Source of the DNA: CAVTND01 sp963735955 | GTDB lineage: Bacteria; Pseudomonadota; Gammaproteobacteria; Burkholderiales; Burkholderiaceae_F | Reading direction: 5' to 3' | Assembly (NCBI GenBank): GCA_963735955.1 | Contig: CAVTND010000009.1 | Location: 124,001-188,000, forward strand | DNA: 64,000 bases | In this document: piece by piece, positions 8,127-19,149 of the stretch | Layout: each line of letters begins with the position of its first letter | Numbering within the stretch: the stretch's first letter is position 1 | Made by a program: the position numbers and the translations under genes | The notes under the pieces: generated by a model | Database searches by the model: none | Seen by the model: the letters and a program-made list of their open reading frames with translations, nothing else | Told to the model about the DNA's origin: nothing

Positions 8127-8631
8127 CGAGGCGGCAGCGAGGCTCGCGTTTGGCAGTGCGGCGCCGCGCTCATTTTCGGCCAATCGACGCAGGTACGCGG
8201 CAAACTCGGGGTCCTCCCCGCGCAGCAGCTCCGGCAGGCGGAAGTAGAAATCGTCGCGCCGGATCCACTCGCGCATGAAGTCCTCCCACGAGTTCCAGCG
8301 GCGTCTCTGTTCCGCGTCATCTCGGTCGATATAGGCGGTCAGATAGGCGCGCTCGAGCAGCGAGATCAGCATGTCGAAGATCACCAGCATGCGTTCCTGC
8401 TGTTCGGCCGTCAGATCGGGCGTGGCGCAGTTGCTGCGCAGCCGCAGGTCCGGGTTGTCGATGACGACCTTCAGGAAGTCGTTGTAGGCGTTGGACAGCA
8501 GCTGGTAGACCTCGTCCTCTTCGTTCGCTGCGCTCCTTGCGCTGCTCGAAGAAGAACAGTCCGATCGCCAGCGGCAGGCCGATGACGGTCACCACGTAGC
8601 TGGCGAGCTCCCAGGTCTGTGCGTCGAGCAT
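8123..8631 (-). CDS. Hypothetical protein with N-terminal membrane helix, frame-disrupted
   Basis: From ATG 8631 it reads MLDAQTWELASYVVTVIG with a hydrophobic helix to about residue 27, then EQRKERSE. After a one-base insertion near 8525 it continues DEVYQLLSNAYNDFLKVV, many Arg/Glu-rich helices and WNSWEDFMREWIRRDDFYFR. With a second insertion near the end the gene is 169 codons and stops in an ATGA overlap with the aldo/keto reductase. I have seen similar membrane-anchored helical proteins of unknown function but cannot name a family. Confidence 0.6.
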
Positions 8632-8636
8632 TGTGC

Positions 8637-9336
8637 TCACGTCCCGTAGCGCCGCAAGTGCCGCCAGGTCGAGGATGCGCACGCCGCCGTAGCCGAGCTC
8701 GACCAGCGCGTCGCACGCGCGCAGCACCTGCAGCGCCTGGTTGACGCGCTGGCGCGACACTCCGGACAGATAGCCGATCTCTTCCTGCGAGATTCTCGAG
8801 TTCGGCTCGCGATGCCCGGGATACAGGTGCGGATTGAACAGCTCGGCCAGGCAGCGCGCGACGCGCGCATCCGGCTCGAGCAGTCGCTCGTACTCGACCA
8901 TGCCGATGAACTGGCCGAGCCGTTCGTTCAGCTGGGTCAGCAGGAACCGGTTGAAGGCGATGCTGGTGTCGATCAGGCACTCGAACGTCGCCGCGGCATC
9001 CAGGCCATGCGCGTGTCGCGCAGCGCGACGACGTCGTACTTGCGCGCCTCGTTCTTCAGCAGCGAGCCTTCGCCGAACCAGCCGCCGGGCCCGACGCCGG
9101 TAAACGTGACGGTCTTGCCGGACGGCGACACGAACTTGATCTTGACCAGGCCGTCGATGACGCCGGTCCAGGCGTCGACCAGTTCGCCCTTGCGCATGAC
9201 GACGGAGCCGCCGCTGAAGCGCCGCTCCTCGATCTCGGCCAGCACGCGCTCGCGCTCGGGCGGCGTCAAGGCCCGGCCACCAGGCGCTGGCCAGCCAGCA
9301 TGTCGGACAGAGTCGAGGCGGATCGGGTTCGGCCAT
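8637..9336 (-). CDS. Crp/Fnr-family transcriptional regulator, frame-disrupted
   Basis: The central frame contains a cyclic-nucleotide-binding-like fold (ERRFSGGSVVMRKGE, GLVKIKFVSPSGKTVTF, GPGGWFGEGSLL) and, after a shift near 8990, a long dimer helix. A Crp-type winged helix follows (ISQEEIGYLSGVSRQRVNQA, then LQVLRACDALVELGYGG). There is no Fnr cysteine cluster. At least three shifts are needed, near 9290, 8990 and before the stop at 8637-8639. It lies immediately upstream of the membrane protein and aldo/keto reductase, probably as one operon, and diverges from the CoA-ligase/ABC cluster. Confidence 0.75.
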
Positions 9337-9518
9337 GCGTATTGTGCTGATCGTATTCTGCGAAGACTGTCGTCCGAATGACAGCGCACGCGCGGTTGGT
9401 CCTACTGTCGTCCAGGCGATGCACGATCGACGAATCCGACGGACTGCGTCTGAGCTGGGCTTAAGCTAATTCACTACGTGCGCCGCGAGGCCGCGTGCAA
9501 ATCAGGAGACAGCGCATC

Positions 9519-11480
9519 GTGGCGGCAAGCCGCACGCTGACACCTTTCCGCGCCTGCTGCAGCTCCACGCCCGCGCGCGGCCGGGCGCGACGGCGATTCG
9601 CGAAAAGGATCTCGGCATCTGGCAGAGCTGGAGCTGGAGCCAGATGCTGGCCGAAGTGCGTCAGAGTCGCGGCCGGGCTGCATCAGGCCGGCTTCCGGCG
9701 CGGCGAGCACCTGGCGATCATCGGCGAGAACCGCCCGCGGCTGTACTTCACGATGATCGCGGTGCAGTGCCTCGGCGGCATCCCGGTGCCGATGTACCAG
9801 GATGCGGTCGCCGCCGAGATGGCGTTCGTCTTCGACAACGCCGAGATCAAGTTTGCCGTGGTCGAGGACCAGGAGCAGGTCGACAAGATGCTCGAGATCC
9901 GCGAGAAGGTCGCCGCACCTGAAACGGATCATCTACGACGATGCGCGCGGCCTGCGCAACTACGACCAGCCGGGGCTGGCGTCGTACGAAGCAGATCCGC
10001 GCGCTCGGCCAGCAGTTCCTGAAGGAGCATCCGACACTGATCGACGACGAGATCGCCAAGGGTCGGGCGACCGACGTGGCCGCGATGTTTTACACCTCGG
10101 GCACCACCGGCAACGCCAAAGGTGTCGTGCTCGGCGTACGCCAATCTGCTCGCCGCCGGGCCGGGCCGGCGCCGAGATGGAAGCGCTGCAGCTCGAACGA
10201 AGAGGTGCTCGCGTACCTGCCGATGGCGTGGATCGGGCAGAACATCTTCTCCTACACGCAGTGGCTGGTGTGCGGCTTCACCGTGAACTGCCCGGAGTCG
10301 GCGGCGACCGTGACGGCGGACATGCGCGAGATCGGGCCGACCTACTACTTCGCGCCGCCGCGCGTGCTCGAGGCGCTGCTGACGCAGGTGATGATCCGCA
10401 TGGAAGACGCCTCCGCGATCAAGCGGCGGGTGTTCCACTATTTCATGGACGTCGCGCGGCGCGTCGGCGGCCGGCTGCTCGATAAGCAGCCGGTCGGCGT
10501 CGGCGACCGACTGCTCTACCGCCTCGGCGACTGGCTCGTCTATGCGCCGCTGCGCAATGCGCTCGGCATGAGCCGGATCCGCGTCGCCTACACGGCCGGC
10601 GAGGCGATCGGGCCGGATCTGTTCACGTTCTATCGGTCGCTCGGCATCAACCTGAAGCAGCTGTACGGTTCGACCGAGACCTCGGTGTTCGTCTGCGTGC
10701 AGCCCAACGGCGCCGTGCAAGCCCGACACGGTCGGACCACCGGTGGCGGGTGTCGAAATCAAGCCTGACCGATGCCGGCGAAATCCTGATCCGCTCGCCC
10801 GGGCCTGTTCCGCGAGTACTACAAGGCGCCGGAGGCGACGCGCGAGGCCAAGGATGCCGAGGGCTGGTTTCATACCGGGGACGCCGGCTACTTCGACGAC
10901 CGAGGGTCATCTGAAGATCATCGACCGCGCCAAGGACGTCGGCCGGCTCGCCGACGGCACGCTGTTCGCACCGAAGTACATCGAGAACAAGCTGAAGTTC
11001 TTCCCGACGATCAAGGAAGCGGTGGCGTTCGGCGACCGGCGCGACATGGTCTGCGCGTTCGTCAACATCGACTATGGAGGCCGTCGGCAACTGGGCCGAG
11101 CGGCGCAACCTGCCGTACGCCGGCTACACCGATCTGGCCGGCAAGCCCGAAGTGCTCGAACTGGTGCGCGAAGCGGTCGAGAAGGTCAACGCCGACCTCG
11201 CCAGCGATCCCAAGCTCGCCAATGCCCAGATCAGCCGCTTCATCGTGCTGCACAAGGAACTCGACGCCGACGACGAGGAGCTGACGCGCACCCGCAAGGT
11301 TCGCCGCCGCTTCATCCAGGAGCAAGTATTCGACTCTGGTCGATGCGATGTACGTCGGGCGCAACTGAGCAGTTCATCGAAACGATGGTCAAGTTCGAGG
11401 ACGGCCGCACCGGCAAGATTGCCGCCACGCTCAAGGTGCGCGACGCCAAGACATTTCCACCGATGCGGACGGCGGCCTGA
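9519..11480 (+). CDS. AMP-dependent long-chain-type acyl-CoA synthetase, frame-disrupted
   Basis: The reconstructed protein of about 648 residues reads DTFPRLLQLHARARPG, HLAIIGENRPRLYF, the P-loop MFYTSGTTGNAKGVVL, LAYLPMAWIGQNIFSYTQW, QLYGSTETSVF, GWFHTGDAGYF and DRAKDVGRLADGTLFAPKYI. This is the ANL superfamily set for adenylation then thioesterification of a carboxylate. About 15 one-base insertions break the frame (for example near 9665, 9989, 10135, 10191, 10718, 10902, 11076, 11323); 1962 minus 15 is 649 codons. The GTG at 9519 follows AGGAGA. It heads the LIV-type ABC operon, so it probably activates the imported acid. Confidence 0.82.
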
Positions 11481-11556
11481 AGCCCATGACGATGAGCAGA
11501 CCGTCAACAGATCTGGATCCTCTTTCGTGCCATCTCGACGGCTGCAGCGGGGCCTC

Positions 11557-11840
11557 ATGTCACCTAGGCTCTGGGTCGCGATTGCCTGCGCGCTGGTCGG
11601 CATTCCGCTTGCAGCCTACGGACTTGCACTGGCGGACTCCTGATCGCGCTGGTCGGGCTCGCGCTGGTTCTGGTGTTCGTCTTTCTGGTGATCGAGGCCG
11701 TCGACCGGGCGAATCAAGCCGAAGCACGAGATCCCGAAGGCCGCGGACGCGGCCTGGAACATGAAGGATCAGCCGCCTGGCGCGAACGCGTCGATGAGCG
11801 CGGTCGTGAGCGGCCGCTCGATCGGGGAGGTCGATGCTGA
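11557..11840 (+). CDS. Small two-helix membrane protein, frame-disrupted
   Basis: From ATG 11557 the frame reads MSPRLWVAIACALVGIPL then AAYGLALAD. After a shift near 11640 comes a second hydrophobic helix (LIALVGLALVLVFVFLVIEA), then a charged tail. With two insertions removed it is 94 codons and ends at TGA 11838-11840, overlapping the livG start at 11834. I do not recognise the family; position suggests an accessory of the uptake operon. Confidence 0.5.
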
Positions 11841-12595
11841 AGGTCGAGGACGTCTCGCTCGCCTTCGGCGGCGTGAAGGCACTGCAGGGGGTGACGTTCG
11901 ATGTGCGCGAGCACGAGATCCGCGCCATCATCGGGCCGAACGGCGCCGGCAAGAGCTCGATGCTCAATGTCGATCAACGGCGTCTACCACCCGCAGAACG
12001 GCCGCATCACGTTTCGCGGCAAGGTGCGCAAGAACATGGATCCGCACGAGGCGGCGGTCGCAGGGCATCGCCCGCACCTTCCAGAGCCTGGCGCTGTTCA
12101 AGGGCATGAGCGTGCTCGACAACATCATGACCGGCCGCAACCTGCGCATGCGCACCGGCGTGCTGGCACAGGCGGTGCACCTCGGACCTGCGCAGCGGGA
12201 GGAACTGCAGCACCGCGAGCTGCGTCGAGCACATCATCGACTTTCTCGAGATTCAGGCCTATCGCAAGACGCCGGTCGGTCGCCTGCCCTACGGATTGCA
12301 GAAGCGCGTCGACCTCGGTCGCGCACTGGCGATGGAGCCGAAGCTGCTGCTGCTCGACGAGCCGATGGCCGGCATGAACCTCGAGGAGAAAGAGGACATG
12401 TGCCGCTTCGTGCTCGACGTCAACGATGAGTTCGGCACAACCATCGTGCTGATCGAGCACGACATGGGAGTCGTGATGGATGTCTCCGATCGCGTGGTCG
12501 TGCTCGACTACGGCAGGAAGATCGGTGACGGCACGCCGGACGAAGTCCGCACCAACCAGAACGTGATCGACGCCTATCTGGGCGTCGCCCATTGA
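11834..12595 (+). CDS. livG: LIV-type ABC transporter ATPase (LivG)
   Basis: About 252 residues after removing three inserted bases (near 11970, 12060 and 12225). It shows Walker A GPNGAGKSS at about 37-45, the LivG-type segment GIARTFQSLALFKGMSVLDN, an ABC signature region LPYGLQKRVDLGRAL (less usual than LSGGQ), Walker B LLLLDEP and the switch His in IEHDMG. Together with LivF it energises the LivHM permease. It overlaps the preceding small gene and is 8 bases before livH. Confidence 0.88.
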
Positions 12596-12603
12596 GGCGC
12601 GAG

Positions 12604-13615
12604 ATGCTGCATCTGCAACGCAACTGGCCGATCCTCGCCCTGCTGGTCGGCATTGCGGTCGGCATGGCATTGCCGCTGGTGGCCGGATTGTCGGCGCCCG
12701 GCTTCTACGTCGAGGTGCTGCTCGGCGGCCTGATGTCCGGCGTCATGTATTCGCTGGTGGCGCTCGGGCTCGTGCTGATCTTCAAGGCATCAGGTGTGTT
12801 CAATTTCGCGCAGGGCGCGATGGTGCTGTTTGCCGCGCTGTCGGTGGCACGCATGTCCGAGGTGATGCCGCTGCCGGTCGCCTTCGTGCTGGCGATGGCT
12901 GTCATGGCAGTGCTGGCCTGGCTGATCGAGCGCCTGGTGTTGCGCCATCTGGTCAACCAGGATGCCGTCGTGCTGCTGATGGCCACGCTTGGGGTCGCTT
13001 ATTTCCTCGACGGCTTCGGTCAGACGATCTGGGGCAGTGACATCTACAAGATCGATACCGGACTACCGAAGACGCCGATGATGGTCGCCGAAGGCATGTT
13101 TCGAGGGCGGCATCCTGATCAACACCGAAGATCTGGTGGCCGCCGCGATCGCGGCGCTGCTGGTACTGGCCTTGGCGCTGTTCTTTCAGAAGACGCCGAC
13201 CGGTCGCGCACTGCGGGCGGTGGCCGATGATCATCAGGCCTCGCAGTCGATCGGCATTCCGCTGAATCGCATCTGGGTCATCGTCTGGACGGTTGCAGGC
13301 TTTGTTGCGCTGGTCGCCGGCATGATCTGGGGATCGAAGCTTGGGGTGCAGTTCTCGCTGTCGCTGATTGCGCTGAAGGCTCTGCCGGTGGTCATCCTCG
13401 GCGGATTCACTTCGGTGCCCGGAGCCATCGTTGGCGGACTGATCATCGGTGTCGGCGAGAAGTTCGCCGAGGTTTTTCTCGGCCCGATCCTGGTGAAGCA
13501 GTTCGACCTCGCGGGCGGCGGCATCGAAAACTGGTTCGCCTACGTTCTGGCGCTGCTGTTCCTGCTGGTGCGACCCGAAGGGCTGTTCGGGGAGAAGCAC
13601 ATCGACCGCGTCTGA
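12604..13615 (+). CDS. livH: LIV-type ABC permease (LivH)
   Basis: A polytopic protein of 336 residues after removing one inserted base near 13101. It carries the LivH landmarks GLMSGVMYSLVALGLVLIF, GVFNFAQGAMV, TPTGRALRAVADDHQASQSIG (permease-ATPase contact loop) and VVILGGFTSVPGAIVGG. The ATG at 12604 fits better than the TTG at 12592, which overlaps the livG stop. It forms the membrane pore with LivM. Confidence 0.9.
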
Positions 13616-13651
13616 CCAGGCCCCGGATCACAGATCACAGTTCAGATCACG

Positions 13652-14716
13652 ATGCTCTACCGCGAAAACGGTCAGTTCAAGACCAGCTACGCAGCGGATC
13701 AGCAGATCCTGCCGATCGCGCAGGATCGCTGGTTCATGCTGGCGCTGATCGCGTTCGCCTATCTGGCGGTGCCGGCGCTGGCAGCGAGTACCTGTTCCTG
13801 TCGCTGATCGTTCCGTTCCTGATCCTGGCGCATCGCCGCGATCGGGCTCAACATCCTGGTCGGCTATTGCGGCCAGATCTCGCTTGGCACGGCGGCCTTC
13901 ATGGCGGTCGGTGCCTACGCCGCCTACAACTTCGTGGTGCGCGTCCCGGCGCTCAATTTCCTGGTGGTACTGGTGCTTTCTGGCGGCATCGCGGCACTGG
14001 TCGGCGTTCTGTTCGGCATCCCGAGCCTGCGCATCAAGGGGCTGTATCTGGCGGTGGCAACGCTGGCTGCCCAGTTCTTCATCGACTGGATGTTTGCGCG
14101 GGTGAAGTGGTTCACCAACTACTCGTCGTCGGGATCGGTCTCCACGCCGCCGATCGAAATGTTCGACTGGACGATGGACTCCCCGGCGAGAAAGTACCTG
14201 TTCGTCCTGACCGTGGCGGTCGTGATGACGCTGGCGGCGAAGAACCTGGTGCGCGGCCACATCGGCCGCAGCTGGATGGCGATCCGCGACATGGACGTGG
14301 CGGCCGAAGTCATCGGCATTCGGCCGCTGTACGCCAAGCTCTCGGCGTTCGCCGTCAGTTCGTTCTACGCCGGCGTGGCCGGCGCCCTATGGGGGTTTAT
14401 CCGACTCGGCGCGTGGGAGCCACTGGCGTTCAATATCAATCTGTCGCTGAACCTCTTGTTCATGATCATCATCGGCGGCATGGGGTCGCTGCTAGGCTCG
14501 TACTTTGGCGCAGCGTTCATCGTGATACTTCCGATCCTGCTGAACCAGGTGCCGAGCACGTTCGGTATCGAGATCTCGACCGCGTTCTCATCGCACCTGG
14601 AATCGATGATCTTCGGCAGCCTGATCATTTTCTTCCTGATCGTCGAGCCGCACGGTCTGGCGCGGCTGTGGGCGATCGGCAAGGAGAAGCTGAGACTATG
14701 GCCGTTCCCGCACTAA
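13652..14716 (+). CDS. livM: LIV-type ABC permease (LivM)
   Basis: A polytopic permease of about 354 residues with GLNILVGYCGQISLGTAAFM, FGIPSLRIKGLYLAVATLA and GRSWMAIRDMDVAAEVIGI, the conserved LivM loop that docks on the ATPases. The frame shifts near 13783 (plus two or minus one) and 13832 (plus one). It is followed 62 bases later by the substrate-binding protein. Confidence 0.88.
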
Positions 14717-14778
14717 GGTCCACGGAGAAGCGGCACTTCATGAAAAGCTGGACCCTTTCATTACGCATGGAGACAACG

Positions 14779-16219
14779 ATGGCAACAAATCTCAAGGCCA
14801 GGGTCGCCGCAGTGGCGGTGGCCGGAATCGCCGCGGCGGCCGCATTGGCCTTGCCGGCGACGTCCGATGCACAGCAGAAGGCGGCCGCCCCCGCCGCCGG
14901 CAAGGGCGAGCAGTTCGTTCCGATCCTGGTATATCGGACCGGCGCGTATGCGCCCAATGGCACTCCGTGGGCCAACGGTTTCGTTGACTACCTGAAACTG
15001 GTCAATGCACAGGGCGGCATCAACGGCGTCAAGATCACCTGGGAAGAGTGCGAGACAGGCTACGCGACCGACCGCGGCGTCGAGTGCTATGAGCGCCTGA
15101 AGACAAAGGCCTTCGTCTCCGCGTTCCAGCCGCTGTCGACCGGCATCACGTTTGCGCTGACCGACAGGGTGCCGACCGACAAGATCCCGCTGATTACGAT
15201 GGGCTACGGTCGCTCGGAGTCGGTCGAGGGCGAGGCGTTCCCGTGGAATTTCCCGCTGATGGGCACCTACTGGGATGCCGCCGACGTCCTCGTCCAGCAC
15301 GTCGGCAAGCTCAATGGTGGCATCGACAAGCTCAAAGGCAAGAAGATCGCGCTCGTCTATCACGATTCGCCGTATGGCAAGGAGCCGATTGCTCTGCTGC
15401 AGGAGCGCGCCAAGCTGCACGGCTTCGAGCTGATGACGATTCCGGTCACGTCATCCGGGCGTCGAGCAGAAGGCCGCCTGGCTGCAGATCCGCCAGAACC
15501 GTCCGGACTACGTTTTCCTGTGGGGCTGGGGCGTGATGAACTCCACCGCATTGCGCGAAGCCGTGGCGACCGGGCTATGCGCGCGACAAGATGTACGGCG
15601 TGTGGTGGGCCGCGGCCGAGCCGGATGTCACGCCGGTCGGCGCGGACGCCAAGGGCTACAACGGCCTGGCACTGCAGCACGGGGCAGGACGCGCGAAGGT
15701 GCACAACGACATCCTCGCCACGTTGCATGCGAAGGGGCAGGGCACCGGTCCGCAGGAGGAGGTCGGCTCCGTGCTGTACACGCGCGGAATGATCAGCGCG
15801 ATGCTCCAGGTCGAAGGCGTGCGCCAGGCGCAGCTGCGCTATGGCAACAAGCCGTTGACCGGTGAGCAGGTCCGCTACGGCCTGGAGAACCTGAACCTCG
15901 ATGCCAAGCGCGTCGAGGCCCTCGGACTGGCGGGAGTCATGAAGCCGCTGGCGACGAACTGCCGCGACCATGAGGGCGCGCGCATGGCGCGCATCCAGCA
16001 GTGGGACGGCACCAAGTGGGTCTTCACGTCCGACTTCTACGAGTCCGACAACCAGATCATCAAGCCGATGATCAAGGCCGCGGCGCAGCGCTATGTCACT
16101 GAGAAGAAATTGACGATGCGCAGCTGTGCCGACGAGATCGCTGCGGATCTCAAGACCGCGGGGGTCGACGGCCGCGCCAGCCGCTGTCAAGACCGGCGCC
16201 AGCTCCGGCGAAGAAATAG
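14779..16219 (+). CDS. LIV-type periplasmic substrate-binding protein
   Basis: The ATG at 14779 follows GGAGACAACG and gives a signal peptide (hydrophobic core about 11-30, cleavage near SDA-QQ). The mature part is a periplasmic-binding fold type I: VDYLKLVNAQGGINGVKI, CYERLKTKAFVSAFQ, KKIALVYHDSPYGKEP, then after shifts KAAWLQIRQNRPDYVFLWGW. The C-terminus ends in a Pro/Ala/Lys tail at TAG 16217-16219. About four insertions are needed (near 15460, 15580 and two after 16170). Members close to CoA ligases usually bind aromatic or aliphatic carboxylates rather than amino acids, but the ligand is not readable. Confidence 0.85.
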
Positions 16220-16291
16220 ACGCGTGGTCAGCCACAGTGCAGCAGCTGCGGCAGCGCTCGCGTGAGTGCGGCACAGCATAGGGAGTTCACG

Positions 16292-17115
16292 GTGACAGCA
16301 CCGCTGCTCAGCGTCAACGGCATTGAGGTCATCTACAACCATGTGATCCTCGTCCTCAAGGGCGTGTCGCTGACCGTGCCGGAAGGACGCATCGTCGCTT
16401 TGCTCGGCGCCAATGGCGCCGGCAAGACGACGACATTGCGGGCGGTATCGAACCTGCTGCACGGCGAGCGTGGCGACGTGACCAAGGGCTCGATCGAGTA
16501 CCGCGGCGAGAAGATCGACAAGCTGACGGCCTACGAGCTGGTCAAGCGCGGCGTGGTGCAGGTCATGGAAGGGCGGCGCTGCTTCGCGCACCTGACGGTT
16601 GAGGAGAACCTGCTGACCGGCGCGTATTCGCGTGGCTCGTCGAGGCGCGGCAACTCGCGCGCCGAGATCGCGTCCGATCTCGACAAGGTCTACGCCTACT
16701 TTCCCGCGGCTCAAGCAGCGCCGCACCAGTCAGTCGGGCTACACCTCGGGCGGCGAGCAGCAGATGACCGCGATCGGCCGCGCACTGATGGCGCGCCCGT
16801 CGATGATCCTGCTCGACGAGCCGTCGATGGGACTGGCGCCGCAGGTGGTCGAGGAGATCTTCGCCATCGTGCAGGATCTGAACAAGAAGGAGCAGGTGTC
16901 GTTCCTGCTGGCGGAGCAGAACACCAACGTCGCATTGCGTTTCGCGGACTACGGGTACATCCTGGAAAACGGCCGCGTGGTCATGGACGGCGAGGCGCAG
17001 CGCCCTGCGCGAGAACGAGGACGTCAAGGAGTTCTACCTCGGAGTTTCGAAGGCGGGACGCAAGAGTTTCCGCGATGCCAAGTTCTACAAGCGCCGCAAG
17101 CGCTGGCTGGCTTGA
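16292..17115 (+). CDS. livF: LIV-type ABC transporter ATPase (LivF)
   Basis: 273 residues after removing two inserted bases (near 16707 and 17003). It shows Walker A GANGAGKTT, the LivF-type MEGRRCFAHLTVEENL, signature SGGEQQM, Walker B MILLDEPSMGL and switch LLAEQN. I chose GTG 16292, preceded by GGGAG, over GTG 16262. The C-terminal extension after the ATPase (DVKEFYLGVSKAGRKSFRD) is rich in basic residues, as in LivF copies found with aromatic-acid CoA ligases. Confidence 0.88.
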
Positions 17116-17157
17116 GATCGAACGAGCATCGATTTTTCGCGCATCCATGCGCGGGGT

Positions 17158-17185
17158 TTTCGCCAGCATGCGCGGGCTGGCGAAA
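17158..17185. other. Ten-base-pair inverted repeat between livF and the Lys-rich gene
   Basis: TTTCGCCAGC and GCTGGCGAAA flank an 8-base loop. There is no T-run, so it is not a clear terminator; it could attenuate or stabilise the operon transcript. Confidence 0.4.
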
Positions 17186-17221
17186 GCGGGTTCAGGTCCG
17201 CGCATTCATCGAGGAGCGTAG

Positions 17222-17508
17222 ATGGCCACCAAGAAAGCTGCGAAGAAGAAGTCCCGCCGGACGGTGATGTACAGCTCGGGGGGCAAGAAACTGTATGCCG
17301 TGCGCGATGCGAGCGGCAAGTTCAAGGACATCCAGCAGTACTCGCGCGCGCACGCGATGGACATCAAACGCGGCAGTTCTGCGGAAGTGAAGGCCGCGGC
17401 TGCGAAAGCGGCCAAGAAGACCGCCAAGAAGGCAGCGAAGAAAGCGGACGGCCAAGAAGACCCGCGAGGAAGGCAGCCAAGAAGGCAGCCAAGAAGGCGA
17501 CGGGGTAG
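17222..17508 (+). CDS. Lysine/alanine-rich histone H1-like small protein
   Basis: 94 residues after removing two inserted bases near 17447 and 17466. The N-terminal 55 residues form a compact basic segment (VMYSSGGKKLYAVRDASGKF, then KDIQQYSRAHAMDIK). The C-terminus is a run of AAKK-type repeats ending in ATG-stop, like the tails of bacterial H1/AlgP-like nucleoid proteins. It likely binds nucleic acid. Its position inside the transport operon is unexplained. Confidence 0.65.
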
Positions 17509-17589
17509 CGGGACGCTACTGAGGACAGCGAGCGACCGGTGATGGCACTGCGTGCACCTTCTCCGGAGCTCGCTTGCAGCGTGCATCCG

Positions 17590-17833
17590 ATGGCCGGGGT
17601 CCGTTCCGGCGTCGTGGGTGCGGCGCTGTTGATGATGGCTGCGCTGCCGCTGGCTGCGTGCCGGCCTTCTTCGCCTCCTGAAGGATCCTCTGGCCGGTCT
17701 GCGCCAGATGCTCCGGCGTCGACGCCGTTACCGACGCGCCAGACCACCATCGATCCGGTCAACAAGAAGCTCGATGCCGCTCAGCAGGAAACCGAGAAGC
17801 GGCGCGCCGAAATCGAGCAAGCTGACCAAGTGA
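17590..17833 (+). CDS. Small lipoprotein
   Basis: 80 residues after removing one inserted base near 17820. A signal with lipobox LAAC (Cys about 24) is followed by a Pro/Ser-rich linker and a short charged helix (DAAQQETEKRRAEIE) ending KLTK. The stop overlaps the GTG of the following CoA ligase. An upstream in-frame start at 17539 is possible. No family recognised. Confidence 0.5.
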
Positions 17834-19098
17834 CGGCGAATTCTTGCATGACGCACGCACTTCGATAGCGCGCGAGACGCGCGAGTCCGCGCCAGCGCGA
17901 GCTGGACCTGATGGGGCATCTGCCGGGACTGGTCGCCAACGCGCTCAAGGCGCCGGGCTGGCGCGCAGCACCTCGGTGATATCGACGCGCGCGAAGTAAC
18001 GAGTCGAGCCGCCCTCGCCCGGCTGCCGATCCTGCGCAAGTCCGACCTGCCCGCGGCGCAGAAGTCCAGCGCCGCCGTTCGGCGGCTTGGTACCCGAAGC
18101 CATCGAGCGTTTCGGGCGTCTGTTTACCTCGCCCGGACCGATCTACGAGCCCGAGGGCAGACACGACGACGCCTGGCACGCTGCGCGCGGCTTGTATCGC
18201 GGCCGGGTTCCCGACGGGCGACGTCGTGCTGAATACCTTTTCGTACCACCTGACCCCGGGTGGTTTCATCCTCGACGGCGGCGCGCGGGCTCTCGGTTGC
18301 GTGGTGATCCCGGCAGGCCCCGGCAACACCGAGCAGCAACTCGACCTGATCGAGCACTTCCGTCCGACCGCCTACACCGGCACACCGGACTTTCTGAAGA
18401 TTCTTCTTGATGCGGCGGCTGCCGCCGGCCGGGACGTGTCTTCGATGCAGGCGGGCGGCGGTGTCCGGGCGCGGCGTTTCCGCCGACCTTGCAGGCAGAG
18501 ATCGCAGGCGCGCGGCATCGACGCGTATCAGCTCTATGCAACGGCCGATGTCGGCGTGATCGCGTACGAAACGCCGGCGCGCGAGGGCATGATCTGTCAA
18601 TGAGGATGTGCTGGTCGAGATCGTGCGGCCGGGCACCGGCGACCCGGTCGCCGATGGTGAAGTCGGCGAGGTCGTGGTCACCTCGTTCGATCCGCACCAT
18701 CCGTGGATCCGGCTCGCGCTCGGAGACCTGTCGGCGATTCTGCCTGGCATATCGCCGTGCGGGCGGACCAATGCGCGCATCAAGGGCTGGATGGGTCGCG
18801 CCGATCAGACCACCAAGGTCAAGGGGATGTTCGTGCGTCCCGAACAGATCGCCGAGCTTGCGTCGGCGCCACGCGGAACTAGGCCGCCTGCGCCTGGTGG
18901 TCGACGCGCGAGGGCGAGACTGGATGCGATGACTTTGCGGGCGGAGACTGACGATCGCTGATGCCGCCGGCTTGGCGAGCGCGCCGTGGCGGAGTCGCTG
19001 CGCGCGATCACCAAGCTGGGCGGCCGGTCGAGCTGGTCGCGCCGGGCACGCTGCCGAATGACGGCAAGGTGATCGACGACGCGCGAGCCGCTGGCTGA
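17830..19098 (+). CDS. Phenylacetate-CoA-ligase-like AMP-forming ligase, frame-disrupted
   Basis: The pieces read LDLMGHLPGLVANALKAPGW, FGRLFTSPGPIYEPEG, VLNTFSYHLTPGGFILDGG, ALGCVVIPAGPGNTEQQLDL, AYTGTPDFLKILL, YQLYATADVGVIAYET and GWMGRADQTTKVKGMFVRPE. This is the PaaK-type ANL fold, which lacks the classic SGTTG loop. Many one-base insertions interrupt it. The GTG start overlaps the lipoprotein stop (GTGA). With the first ligase at 9.5 kb it brackets the ABC transporter, so two acids, or two routes, may be activated on entry. Confidence 0.75.
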
Positions 19099-19149
19099 AG
19101 GAACGGCGCCTGCAGACAGCGCCGTCCCTGTCGGCGTCGTCTGCTGCGA

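Noticed and set aside
19100..19149. ACGGCGC/GCGCCGT hairpin as a terminator after the PaaK-like gene
   Set aside because: Seven-base stem with a 9-base loop and no T-tract; too weak to call.
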